Below, piece by piece: positions 10,274-18,584 of a stretch of DNA of 64,000 nt (position 1 is the stretch's first letter; each line of letters begins with the position of its first letter). The translations under genes and the position numbers were made by a program. Source of the DNA: Aliivibrio sifiae (GTDB lineage: Bacteria > Pseudomonadota > Gammaproteobacteria > Enterobacterales > Vibrionaceae); the NCBI RefSeq assembly GCF_002954705.1, contig NZ_MSCO01000001.1, positions 958,939 through 1,022,938 of the forward strand, written 5' to 3'. The notes beneath the pieces are model-generated. The model ran no database searches and was not told the origin of the DNA. It saw only the letters and a program-made list of their open reading frames with translations.

Positions 10274-10941
10274 CGATTCGCCTTAATCATAATTGCGGAT
10301 AGATTGTCGTTTGCTTCGGTAAGTAACACTTGTTCTTTTAAGTGGTAGCAACCTTTTAATGCGCTAGGGAGTGCCATACAGGCTTCTATCATAGAACTCG
10401 CAAGATATTTATGGACACCATCGCTAGAGAGTAAGAAGGTATCTTGATGCTGCAAGGGAACAATGCAATGATCAATGGTTAAATTACTTCCCATTCCGAT
10501 TGCTTGGGTCAATGCTTCTTTGCCATTTTGCTCACGAGTATGATCTTGTGAAATTTGATAAAGCTTATTATGACGAAAGAGGTAGCAGCGAGAATCTCCG
10601 GCCCAAAGGCAAGCAATGTGCCCATTATGGGCAATAAGCATGCAAACAGTGCTGCCAATGACAGCACTGTGAGAAAGGGTTTTTTCTTGGCTCAAATGAT
10701 GGTTCACTTTACTCAACATTCGTTTTGCTTTTTCAATTTTTTGTTCTATCGTTCCGTACAATAGCTCAGATTGAAAAGCATCAGTGATCATATTGCTGGC
10801 TATCTCGCCATACTCATATCCACCCATACCATCAGCTACAATCCAGATCCCTTGCTCGGTAAAGGACAAAATAGCGTCTTCATTTTTGTCCCTTACCTTT
10901 CCCTCTTCTGAGAAGTGAGCCGTTTGAAATTGCTGGCTCAT
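10270..10941 (-). CDS. pppA: T6SS-associated PP2C-type phosphatase (PppA)
   Basis: Metal-dependent Ser/Thr phosphatase predicted to reverse the neighbouring kinase. PP2C motifs are complete: R17 with NED at 20-22, DGMGG at 37-41, WAGDSRCYLF, LSSDGVHKYL and the closing NDNLSAI. At 223 residues it is a compact bacterial PP2C without membrane segments. It overlaps tssM upstream and the kinase gene downstream by 4 bp each, so the three are translated as a coupled unit. In Pseudomonas, PpkA and PppA set T6SS firing by opposing actions on an FHA protein, and an FHA gene is present in this cluster. Confidence 0.92.
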   Translation of the reverse strand: MSQQFQTAHFSEEGKVRDKNEDAILSFTEQGIWIVADGMGGYEYGEIASNMITDAFQSELLYGTIEQKIEKAKRMLSKVNHHLSQEKTLSHSAVIGSTVCMLIAHNGHIACLWAGDSRCYLFRHNKLYQISQDHTREQNGKEALTQAIGMGSNLTIDHCIVPLQHQDTFLLSSDGVHKYLASSMIEACMALPSALKGCYHLKEQVLLTEANDNLSAIMIKANR

Positions 10942-13900
10942 CCATTAATCCTTTTTGGAAGGTAAAAATTAGTTAATATTTTTCGATTAAATGGATTAGG
11001 AGTGCGATCACTGTAAATTAAGTATTTTGCTTTCATTCCTTTATTTTCTAAATCGAGTTTAATTACATCATTTCCTCGGTATCTATTGACACTAAATTTA
11101 TCAAGTACTCTGAAAAAAGCCCAAGGCCCAGAGTTCTGTTGGTTAACGACTTTTGTTCCGCTTAAGTCTTGAAGGACAAAACTTACGTACTGACGTTGAT
11201 TTGTGATAGGCCAAGTAAAGCGCTTTTTCTGAATTGGACCATGACGATAAGCAAATTTTTTCTTTCCATAATAGAAAGTTGATTGAAGTGCGCTAGCATC
11301 TAATTCAAATGGAGCGATACGGAAAGAGACATTGGCTTCTTTGCCTTTAGACCCATAAAACATTCTTTGGATGGTTAGGCCGTAGTTATATTGATTTAAA
11401 AATGAACGAGATAAACCAAGGGAATGACCATGTAATGTTTTCTGCTCAAACTTTCCTTTTTGCTTATTTACGAATGAAGCTAAATAGGCATCAAAGAAAG
11501 AATCGAGAATTCCCCCATTTTGGAAAAATTCGTCAAAATCAGCAATGTTTACGTCTTGATTACTGTTTTTAAATGGATAGCGGCCGGATAATGCTACATC
11601 ATAATGAGTAACTACTTTATCGTGATAGACCATTTGAATATAGTCTCGCGAGTGATGTAAGGTGATTCCCCAAGCGTTATTTGAGATTTGTTTCCACCAT
11701 TGCTGTAATGGTTGAGGAAGTGTCTCTGCCATGACTCGAATATCGTTTAATTCGTTTGGTATCCCTTGCATACGATCTCTTGCAATCTTAAACGCTGTTT
11801 GATCAGGATTGGGAGAGAACTTCACCATAGATAAACGACCACTGAGTTCATTGATAACCACTAAGGCATCTTCAAGAGGTATGGTTGCTTGTGCTTTATC
11901 TGTTAATAGTAGGTTTAGTGGCTCAAATTGGTTACTTACCGCTTTTCTAGCACTTTGTGAGCGCTCTTCAACACTATGCAACCCAAGAGATGCTACTTTT
12001 TTGAGTTTAGTATTAATCGGTAGTTTCTTTGTCGTTTTTGCGGCATTAGATGCCAGTTGAGCTTGGTCAATAAAAGTAGTGTTTTCACGTACCAAATTTA
12101 ACAATTTTAAAACCGGTTGGCTTGATCCTGTCATATTAGCGATTTGAAGGATTGCTTCGTCTATATTTTTAACGGGTTTTATTTGTAATTGATCAACGGC
12201 TTCTTTCCAATAGCGAATGTAATCATGAAAATAAAGGTCTTCTACTTCGGCATATAATGCGCGGATCTCGTTGGTACTTAAATCGCTAGATAATCCGATG
12301 ACCCAATTTTCATCAATTAATTGTTTGACCTGATCGAGGCCTTTATTTAGAAATACACGTTGATACCCCTCTTGTGTATATAAACCAGGGATTAATGTAT
12401 TGGTATGATTAAATATATTTTGATTTGGACCAAGGTGATCGCTTAGTTTAATGTCTCGTAAATCCATCTCCTTTGCATCTTGTTTTAATTGCTGATAAAC
12501 CAATGCAGATGTATCTGCTTCTCTGAGGTACTTGCGTGATTTAGCGACTAAATTGTCGTTTAAAGAGACTGGAGCGAAACCAATATCGAGTAAATTTGCA
12601 AAATGAGTTTGTAGTGAATTTTGTTCTGTTGCAGATCCACTGTATACATAAGACCAATGGAGCCCCATCCACTGTTTTAAATAACTAGCATCTAAGTGCT
12701 CGTGCAGATTTAACATTAAATAAGCGCGTAAGGAAGGAGTAAGAAACTCACGGTTATCTTGATTATTAGTTACCTGATACTCCAGTTCGCTAGTGATTTT
12801 AGGTAGCAGTAGTTCAATTAACTGCAGATGATAAGCACTATTTGCGGCTGTTCTTAGTGTATTACCTTGCTGTAACCCTGCTATATTTTCTGGAAACTTA
12901 TCCTCTTCTTCTGAGTATATTTGGGTAGCTTTTAGTAAAGCGTCAAGTGTTGGTAATAGCTCAATTGAAGGCGCTAACGGAGAAAGGTGGACAATGTTTT
13001 GATTATAGTCACCGGCTAATTCAAGTAGTTGCTGTTGTTTATTATGGTTATTTAAAAAGCTAGTTGCCCATAATGATCCAAGCCCAATAACCATAGCAAA
13101 TGAACTTGCGTAGATTGCAATATTTTTAAGTTTAACTTTTTTCTCATAACTCTCGTTGAGTGTTGATAATTCACTGTTTGGGAAGATAACATCATCTAAT
13201 AACTTACGAATGAAGAACCCACGTTGGTGTTGGTAAGTTGGCAATACTCGTGAACTTATACCTAGATTTTTTCCTATATTTGAAGTGCTAGAGTCGGTAT
13301 GTATATTGGTCGGTGCAGGCACAGAAGTTAAATATAAGCCACGTAAGTGAGAAGCTTGATGGTAGCGCGTTTTGGTAAAGGCAAGTTCAGCGAATAATGC
13401 CAGACGTTCAGCAAGAAAGCTGAGCTGTCTTGGGAATTGCAATAATTCTGCACGTTTCATTACGTCACGTTCGTCATGTAACCTAGACATAACTTGTGAA
13501 TCAATACGCAGAATTAACTTTTCAAATTCTTGTTTGATTTTATCGGCTTGCTGTCCTTCACCTTCATTAAATGTAATTCCAAATACTTGGTCCATTTCTT
13601 CACGAGAAAGCGAGGAGAAGAAGGGTTCAAACCCTTCGACTTTATCCATTTTGGTCAATAAGAAATAAATTGGCATATCTGAATTAAGTTCATGCCTTAT
13701 TTCTTGTAATCGCTCTCTTACATAACGAGCTTGTACTTCAATGCTGCTTTCATCGGGGGATTGTAAGGTGGTGATATCAATTGTTAAAATTACCCCATTA
13801 AGTGGACGACGACGGCGCTTGCTGTGTAATGCTTTTAAAAAACGGTTCCAAATAGGTTTATTTAATTCATTTTCATGTAGATCAAAAAAACGACCTGCTG

Positions 13901-14459
13901 CATCAAGTAATACTGCATGATTGGCAAAATACCATTCGCAATGTTGGCTGTTTTGAATATCTCTAGTGTAATGGCCATCTGTTTGGTTTAGAGGAAAATC
14001 TAGACCAGAGCATTCTAGTAGCGTTGTTTTTCCGCTGTTTTGAGGACCAATGACCATGTACCAAGGAAGTTGATATTTGACGTTATTGCTTAGTTTTCCA
14101 TACAATCCAGCTCGCTTTATGGTGGCAATAGCAGCATCTAATTTTTCTTTTAATGTAGATGTATGCTCTTGTATATAGGCGAGCTCTGATTGAGCTGCTT
14201 CGTACGCTTCTTTATTTTCTTCTTTTTGTGCTTCGCGTTTAGCTAACCACCAAAGGGTAAGGTTGAATGAGGCCCATAATAATAAGCAGATAAAAACCGT
14301 AAGTACTTTACCTGTAGTAGTTTCGATTAGCGGGGTATTGGCGATAGCAATATGCTTACCAAATAGGCAAAGAACCAAGGCGATAAGTAACGAGCAAAGT
14401 AAGCTCCAACACCATGTCTTTTTTAAAATGGTTATTAATGAGTTAAAAAATGATTTCAT
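10938..14459 (-). CDS. tssM: T6SS membrane complex protein TssM (IcmF/VasK)
   Basis: Inner-membrane part of the T6SS envelope complex; binds TssL and, through its periplasmic domain, the lipoprotein TssJ. Two N-terminal membrane helices (about 12-34 and 44-66), a cytoplasmic NTPase-like domain with Walker A GPQNSGKTT near residue 140, a third helix near 448-468 and a periplasmic remainder of about 700 residues. The 1173-residue length is normal. Walker A is intact here, whereas several TssM lack it. It lies between tssL (11-bp gap) and the phosphatase gene (4-bp overlap). Confidence 0.96.
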   Translation of the reverse strand: MKSFFNSLITILKKTWCWSLLCSLLIALVLCLFGKHIAIANTPLIETTTGKVLTVFICLLLWASFNLTLWWLAKREAQKEENKEAYEAAQSELAYIQEHTSTLKEKLDAAIATIKRAGLYGKLSNNVKYQLPWYMVIGPQNSGKTTLLECSGLDFPLNQTDGHYTRDIQNSQHCEWYFANHAVLLDAAGRFFDLHENELNKPIWNRFLKALHSKRRRRPLNGVILTIDITTLQSPDESSIEVQARYVRERLQEIRHELNSDMPIYFLLTKMDKVEGFEPFFSSLSREEMDQVFGITFNEGEGQQADKIKQEFEKLILRIDSQVMSRLHDERDVMKRAELLQFPRQLSFLAERLALFAELAFTKTRYHQASHLRGLYLTSVPAPTNIHTDSSTSNIGKNLGISSRVLPTYQHQRGFFIRKLLDDVIFPNSELSTLNESYEKKVKLKNIAIYASSFAMVIGLGSLWATSFLNNHNKQQQLLELAGDYNQNIVHLSPLAPSIELLPTLDALLKATQIYSEEEDKFPENIAGLQQGNTLRTAANSAYHLQLIELLLPKITSELEYQVTNNQDNREFLTPSLRAYLMLNLHEHLDASYLKQWMGLHWSYVYSGSATEQNSLQTHFANLLDIGFAPVSLNDNLVAKSRKYLREADTSALVYQQLKQDAKEMDLRDIKLSDHLGPNQNIFNHTNTLIPGLYTQEGYQRVFLNKGLDQVKQLIDENWVIGLSSDLSTNEIRALYAEVEDLYFHDYIRYWKEAVDQLQIKPVKNIDEAILQIANMTGSSQPVLKLLNLVRENTTFIDQAQLASNAAKTTKKLPINTKLKKVASLGLHSVEERSQSARKAVSNQFEPLNLLLTDKAQATIPLEDALVVINELSGRLSMVKFSPNPDQTAFKIARDRMQGIPNELNDIRVMAETLPQPLQQWWKQISNNAWGITLHHSRDYIQMVYHDKVVTHYDVALSGRYPFKNSNQDVNIADFDEFFQNGGILDSFFDAYLASFVNKQKGKFEQKTLHGHSLGLSRSFLNQYNYGLTIQRMFYGSKGKEANVSFRIAPFELDASALQSTFYYGKKKFAYRHGPIQKKRFTWPITNQRQYVSFVLQDLSGTKVVNQQNSGPWAFFRVLDKFSVNRYRGNDVIKLDLENKGMKAKYLIYSDRTPNPFNRKILTNFYLPKRING

Positions 14460-14470
14460 CCGTGAAAATC

Positions 14471-15304
14471 CTATAATTCAATTTGCTGAAAAGCATGAAT
14501 AACGAGTTCTGATTGCTGATTTAAAACGTAGTAAAAGCCACCATAAATAGCGCATAACGAAATAGTTACGACGCAGACAATACCAACCCATGAAGTTTGT
14601 CTTGTGAGCTTATGGCGCTGGACTTGTTTCGGTTCCCAGTTTGGAGATAAGCTTGACTTTTCATCACCTCGGAGTGAACGGATTTGTCGATATAAGGAAT
14701 CTCTAATCGCGTCAAGTTCAACCAACCCTCTTGATAAAACTCGGTATTTTCCTTCAAATCCTAGACTTAAACATAAGTACATTAATTCTAAGAGGTCTAA
14801 GTACTTTGCCGGGTTACGACTAAGCTTTTCTAATAAAAGAAAGAATTTTTCACCACCATAAGTTTCATTATGAAAGCTACTCAACATACTTTGAGAAGCC
14901 CAGTGACTTTCAGAACCCCAAGGAGTAGTAACAATTATTTCATCAACAAATGAACATAATAAATAACGAGACAGTGCAACGTAGTTGTTTTCTACTCCTG
15001 AATTTAAAGCCTGAAATTCAAATGACTTCAGTTCTTCAACTAGTTTTGGTTTTAGAAGTTCAATGTCTTGATAGCTTTCCTTCTTTAAATCACAGGTGAT
15101 GCAAAGCAGGGAAGAAGCGGCACTGATCAGTGGATTATTCCCTGCAAAATTATATTCTTCTGGTTTTATGCGGGCTGCATAAACCATACGGTCTTGTAAC
15201 TGGTCAAACTTGGGTGCACTCGTGTTCTGAGTTAATACAGGATTAATTTGATGCGGTTCTTGCGTGATAAGAACAGTGCGGTCATCCATGTTACTGCTGT
15301 TCAT
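14471..15304 (-). CDS. tssL: T6SS protein TssL (DotU/VasF)
   Basis: Cytoplasmic hook protein anchored in the inner membrane that joins TssM and contacts the TssK baseplate. An N-terminal extension of about 60 residues precedes the DotU fold (NPLISAASSLL, LCSFVDEIIVTTPWG, FFLLLEKL, YLCLSLGFEGKYR), and a single membrane helix lies at about 238-258 near the C terminus. No OmpA-like peptidoglycan-binding domain follows, so cell-wall attachment must come from another protein. Its start is 1 bp beyond the tssK stop. Confidence 0.96.
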   Translation of the reverse strand: MNSSNMDDRTVLITQEPHQINPVLTQNTSAPKFDQLQDRMVYAARIKPEEYNFAGNNPLISAASSLLCITCDLKKESYQDIELLKPKLVEELKSFEFQALNSGVENNYVALSRYLLCSFVDEIIVTTPWGSESHWASQSMLSSFHNETYGGEKFFLLLEKLSRNPAKYLDLLELMYLCLSLGFEGKYRVLSRGLVELDAIRDSLYRQIRSLRGDEKSSLSPNWEPKQVQRHKLTRQTSWVGIVCVVTISLCAIYGGFYYVLNQQSELVIHAFQQIEL

Positions 15305-15305
15305 A

Positions 15306-16628
15306 TTAACGATTCCTTATTGCCCAGAAGAAGAGTGAAAGTTCAGGGAAGTCGCCTGCAATGTGAAAGGCAAACCCACCAGATTGAGTGAGTTGTGAGC
15401 GATCATTCGTGTTTAAATCTAAGGTGAAATAACAATAGTCACCATGGAATGGAACTTGTCTTGGTGCGACAGAGAGAGAGCGACATGTTATTCCTGGCAG
15501 TTGTAGGTTTACTAAGTTGCGAATTTTTTCAACTGGCCCTACTTTTAGTTGTGGTGGTAATTGCTTACGTAGGGTTTCTTCATCGGTGTGAGAGCGTGCA
15601 GCCAGAATAAAGGTCGCTTCTTGTAATAAAGTATCATCTGATATTGGCGCGATCAGTACACCGTGGTTACGTTTTTGAAGTGGGATTTCAAACGCGTTTT
15701 GTTTTAACGATTGGTTTAGTTGTTTACGAAGTTGGAATAATATTTTCTCAAAAGCGTCACCTTGCTCTTTGTGATTGTAAGCGAGTTCAAGGTTCGCTCG
15801 GCGATGAGTTGAGTCATAAGTTGAGAGTTCACCTTGTAATGACGCAAGAAGTAAGAAAAGTTCTTCGGGATGATAGTAAGAGCTTTTGTTTAAATAATTA
15901 AGGTGAGGCTCGTATTTATTTAGTAATTGTAATAATAAAAAATCACCTATTTCTGATGTCGCGTGCCCTGATTGAGTTATACGTTCTGCCAATATGTCTG
16001 CTTTATGGGTTACTAAAGTAAGCACTTCTCGTAATGATCTGTGCACTAATGAAGAGTGTAAACCATTGATAAAGCTAGCTTCAAAATTAGGGTTTAGTTG
16101 AATCGCTCCTTCAGGTGTAACTTGTTTGATTTCACACAGTTTTAGTTTTACCCAATGATTATCTATTTCCTTTTCGGTAATAATATGGAAATCTAATTCG
16201 CCGCAGCTGATTGTTTGTAGGTTTTGGACTTGTGCATTGTTATCAGAAACGGTCAGGTCATAAGAGACGTAGCGTGTGTTTATTTCGGTTTCTTTTTCAG
16301 TACGAGCTTCAGGGCTATTTATTGTAGACAGTGAAATAACCAAATACAGATTTAGATTGGTTGCTGGTGCGTCGGACTCCCAAACAATAGGGTTTGTTTG
16401 ATGTTGAATATCAAATAAAGAGCCATCCGGTAGAATACCGGAGGCTTGATTGATGACAATTTTCCCCACTGATAAATGATGATTATCAAAGCTTAATGAG
16501 TGAAATCCCCAATTGAATCTATGCTGCTGCTGTGTTCTGACTTGCAGTTGATGTTGGTAATAGCGATCATTTTGCTGAAAGTGTTGAGGGCGCAATAGCA
16601 TGCCTTCTTTCCAGATTACTTTTTGCAT
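15306..16628 (-). CDS. tssK: T6SS baseplate protein TssK (VasE)
   Basis: Cytoplasmic trimer linking the TssEFG baseplate to the TssLM membrane complex. The family signature is at the N terminus (VIWKEGMLLRPQHFQQNDRY) and the 440-residue length is usual. The gene sits between tssJ and tssL with gaps of 11 and 1 bp. No membrane segment or unusual feature was seen. Confidence 0.96.
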   Translation of the reverse strand: MQKVIWKEGMLLRPQHFQQNDRYYQHQLQVRTQQQHRFNWGFHSLSFDNHHLSVGKIVINQASGILPDGSLFDIQHQTNPIVWESDAPATNLNLYLVISLSTINSPEARTEKETEINTRYVSYDLTVSDNNAQVQNLQTISCGELDFHIITEKEIDNHWVKLKLCEIKQVTPEGAIQLNPNFEASFINGLHSSLVHRSLREVLTLVTHKADILAERITQSGHATSEIGDFLLLQLLNKYEPHLNYLNKSSYYHPEELFLLLASLQGELSTYDSTHRRANLELAYNHKEQGDAFEKILFQLRKQLNQSLKQNAFEIPLQKRNHGVLIAPISDDTLLQEATFILAARSHTDEETLRKQLPPQLKVGPVEKIRNLVNLQLPGITCRSLSVAPRQVPFHGDYCYFTLDLNTNDRSQLTQSGGFAFHIAGDFPELSLFFWAIRNR

Positions 16629-16639
16629 TTATCAGCCCT

Positions 16640-17128
16640 CTATATACGCGTGCTATTGTTGGATGGTGTTGGTTTCTTTTTTACTCGTTCTAGTTTTACA
16701 ATGGCGCTGTCTGTTGCAATTAATTCTATTTTTTGTGCTTCTTCAGGCTCTACGCTATAAATGTAATACCAATCTGCACTTTCGATATTTTGATAAGCTC
16801 CGATCACTGCAAGATATTGACCTTTGATGTCTAATTTTAGCTTGATGGTTTTTTTATCTCCTGGTCTTAGAATTAGCTCTTCTTGGGCGATAAAATCAGA
16901 GCCAAGTGTTGATTTAGCATTATTATATAAATCAAAGAATTCGGCATTTTCAAAACTGGTTATTGATGAAATTTCAATGATTTTGACGACTAGTGGAGAC
17001 GGGCGTTCGACATGATCTGGGTTTAGATTTGCAGATGCATTAAGTGTTAATGCAACATAGGTTGGATCAGGAGTATTGCTGCACGCACTTATAAAAAGTA
17101 GGGTGATGAGAGAAAACAGTTTTTTCAT
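16640..17128 (-). CDS. tssJ: T6SS outer-membrane lipoprotein TssJ (VasD)
   Basis: Outer-membrane lipoprotein that caps the TssJLM complex. The start is placed at the ATG at 17128 because it opens a proper lipoprotein signal (MKKLFSLITLLFISAC, cysteine at residue 16) with AAAAGGA about 10 nt upstream; the same frame runs on to 17221 but that extension holds no signal and would overlap tagH. The mature part has the TssJ beta-sandwich pattern (VALTLNASANLNPD, RPSPLVVKIIEI, FFDLYNNA, RPGDKKTI, YLAVIGAYQNI). At 162 residues it is of normal size. Confidence 0.93.
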   Translation of the reverse strand: MKKLFSLITLLFISACSNTPDPTYVALTLNASANLNPDHVERPSPLVVKIIEISSITSFENAEFFDLYNNAKSTLGSDFIAQEELILRPGDKKTIKLKLDIKGQYLAVIGAYQNIESADWYYIYSVEPEEAQKIELIATDSAIVKLERVKKKPTPSNNSTRI

Positions 17129-17165
17129 GATAGTTACGTCCTTTTTATCACTCATAATTTGGTTA

Positions 17166-18452
17166 CTAAACGCGAAGCGCTGCGGACAGCATCTGTAATT
17201 GAGACTCATATTGTTTAGCAAAATCTTGCTCTAATAAGGCATTTCGCCAATCTTTATCTTTGCTTATTTTTTCATGTAATTTTGTATAGGATTGCCAGTA
17301 TTGAGCATCTGCTTTGCCGAATCGGTTTTGTACACCATCCTGAACAAAACGATATATCAAGGTTTGCGGTGATAACTTTTCAATCAAAGCATCTAAGGTG
17401 TGCAGGCAAGCGTCATGGATGGCGAGTTGATTGGCTTGGATGTCTTTACAGCTTTGGTTGATGGCTTCGATACCTTGTAAATAGCCAGGTTTATGATTAA
17501 TGATGACATTTAAGGCATCATTGACATCATGACTAAATTTAATAGGATTATTTCCTTGTGCTTGAATTGTGGTTGCATTAGCAGTCAGTTTGTTTTTAAT
17601 TTCAGTTCGGGTGCGAAGTAATTGCTGAATACCATTAACAGAACTTCGTAATGCCGATCCAATATCAAATAGAGTTTGTTCTGGATTTTCTAAATTTGCT
17701 AATTCGATACCAAGCCCTTTTGATAAGGCTGCTAAATAAGCATCATTATGGTTTTCTGTTGGCGTTATCTTAGTTTGCTCAGTTTTTTGTGGTGACTTCT
17801 TAGTCTCTACTTTTTCTGAGTCATATGATTCGATGGGTTGTGCTTCAAGTTCAATGTCTTCATTAATGATGTCGTCTTTTAATACTGGTGAAATAAACTG
17901 TTCTTTGAGTAACGAGTCATCAACGGTTGCTTGAGAGGGAACCGTATCTTTAACCTGTTTGAGAAGGATTTCTTCATCGCTATTTAGTAGTTCCTCGATT
18001 GGAGTATTACTTAAAAAACTGTCATCAGGGATCATGTCAAAAACCGATGGATTTTGATCAGTTCCGTGATTAGCTAATGGATCTAAACTCTTGTTGCTGT
18101 TTGTTTCTGGAGATGAATAATTAGTAGGGTCTTGAAGGATGCGAGCTCTAATTTTAATAAAACCTAGTTCATACACATCACCGTGAGACACTGGGTGTAA
18201 TTCTCCGCTGTTTAAAGACGCTTCTTGTCCATTAAAGTAAGTCCCATTAGTACTGTTATCTGTAATGAAGTATTGTTCGTCGTCATAACTTATAGAGGCG
18301 TGAACATTTGAGAGCTGACGTTTTGAATCAGCAATATACCAATCGGCATTAGGACTACGACCTATGGTGCCTCCCGTTTTTTTGAAGGTGAATGTTGGCA
18401 GGGTGTCGATAGGAAGATCGTGTGATTGAATTATATCAAAGGCCAGTTCCAT
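17166..18452 (-). CDS. tagH: T6SS-associated FHA-domain protein (TagH/Fha type)
   Basis: Phosphothreonine-reading regulator or scaffold of the T6SS. An N-terminal FHA domain (about 1-95) shows GGTIGRSPNADW, SNVHASI and DNSTNGTYFNG, the phosphopeptide-binding loops. A low-complexity acidic linker (about 110-225) precedes a C-terminal helical domain typical of T6SS FHA proteins (about 230-428). With the kinase and phosphatase at the end of the operon it completes a plausible phospho-switch. Its ribosome binding site, GAGGAGG, is formed by the last codons of the lipoprotein gene just upstream, with only 1 bp between stop and start. Confidence 0.92.
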   Translation of the reverse strand: MELAFDIIQSHDLPIDTLPTFTFKKTGGTIGRSPNADWYIADSKRQLSNVHASISYDDEQYFITDNSTNGTYFNGQEASLNSGELHPVSHGDVYELGFIKIRARILQDPTNYSSPETNSNKSLDPLANHGTDQNPSVFDMIPDDSFLSNTPIEELLNSDEEILLKQVKDTVPSQATVDDSLLKEQFISPVLKDDIINEDIELEAQPIESYDSEKVETKKSPQKTEQTKITPTENHNDAYLAALSKGLGIELANLENPEQTLFDIGSALRSSVNGIQQLLRTRTEIKNKLTANATTIQAQGNNPIKFSHDVNDALNVIINHKPGYLQGIEAINQSCKDIQANQLAIHDACLHTLDALIEKLSPQTLIYRFVQDGVQNRFGKADAQYWQSYTKLHEKISKDKDWRNALLEQDFAKQYESQLQMLSAALRV

Positions 18453-18453
18453 G

Positions 18454-18582
18454 TTATTCCTCCTCTGAAACTAGGGTTGTTTGTTCTTGTGGTTCGGGAT
18501 CGCCAACGGGACGATAATCATCGTAATTACTGCATGCAGAAAGCAGCGAGATAGTTATGAGTAGTGAAAAGCGTAACAACAT
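18454..18582 (-). CDS. 42-residue lipoprotein gene inside the T6SS operon
   Basis: A very short gene not recognised as a named Tss or Tag protein. The chain opens MLLRFSLLITISLLSACSNY: a positive residue, a hydrophobic stretch and a clean lipobox (LSAC, cysteine 17) with Ser at +2, which favours outer-membrane sorting. The mature peptide is only about 26 residues, acidic and rich in Glu, Gln and Pro. GGAGAT inside the last codons of vasH is its ribosome binding site, the gaps are 2 bp to vasH and 1 bp to tagH, and its own last codons supply the tagH ribosome binding site. Such tight packing argues that it is really translated. It may assist TssJ or the envelope complex, which is inference only. 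Confidence 0.8.
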   Translation of the reverse strand: MLLRFSLLITISLLSACSNYDDYRPVGDPEPQEQTTLVSEEE

Positions 18583-18584
18583 GC

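Noticed and set aside
17129-17221. Longer TssJ start at 17221
   Set aside because: Adds 31 residues without signal-peptide character and would overlap tagH; the ATG at 17128 opens a proper lipoprotein signal.
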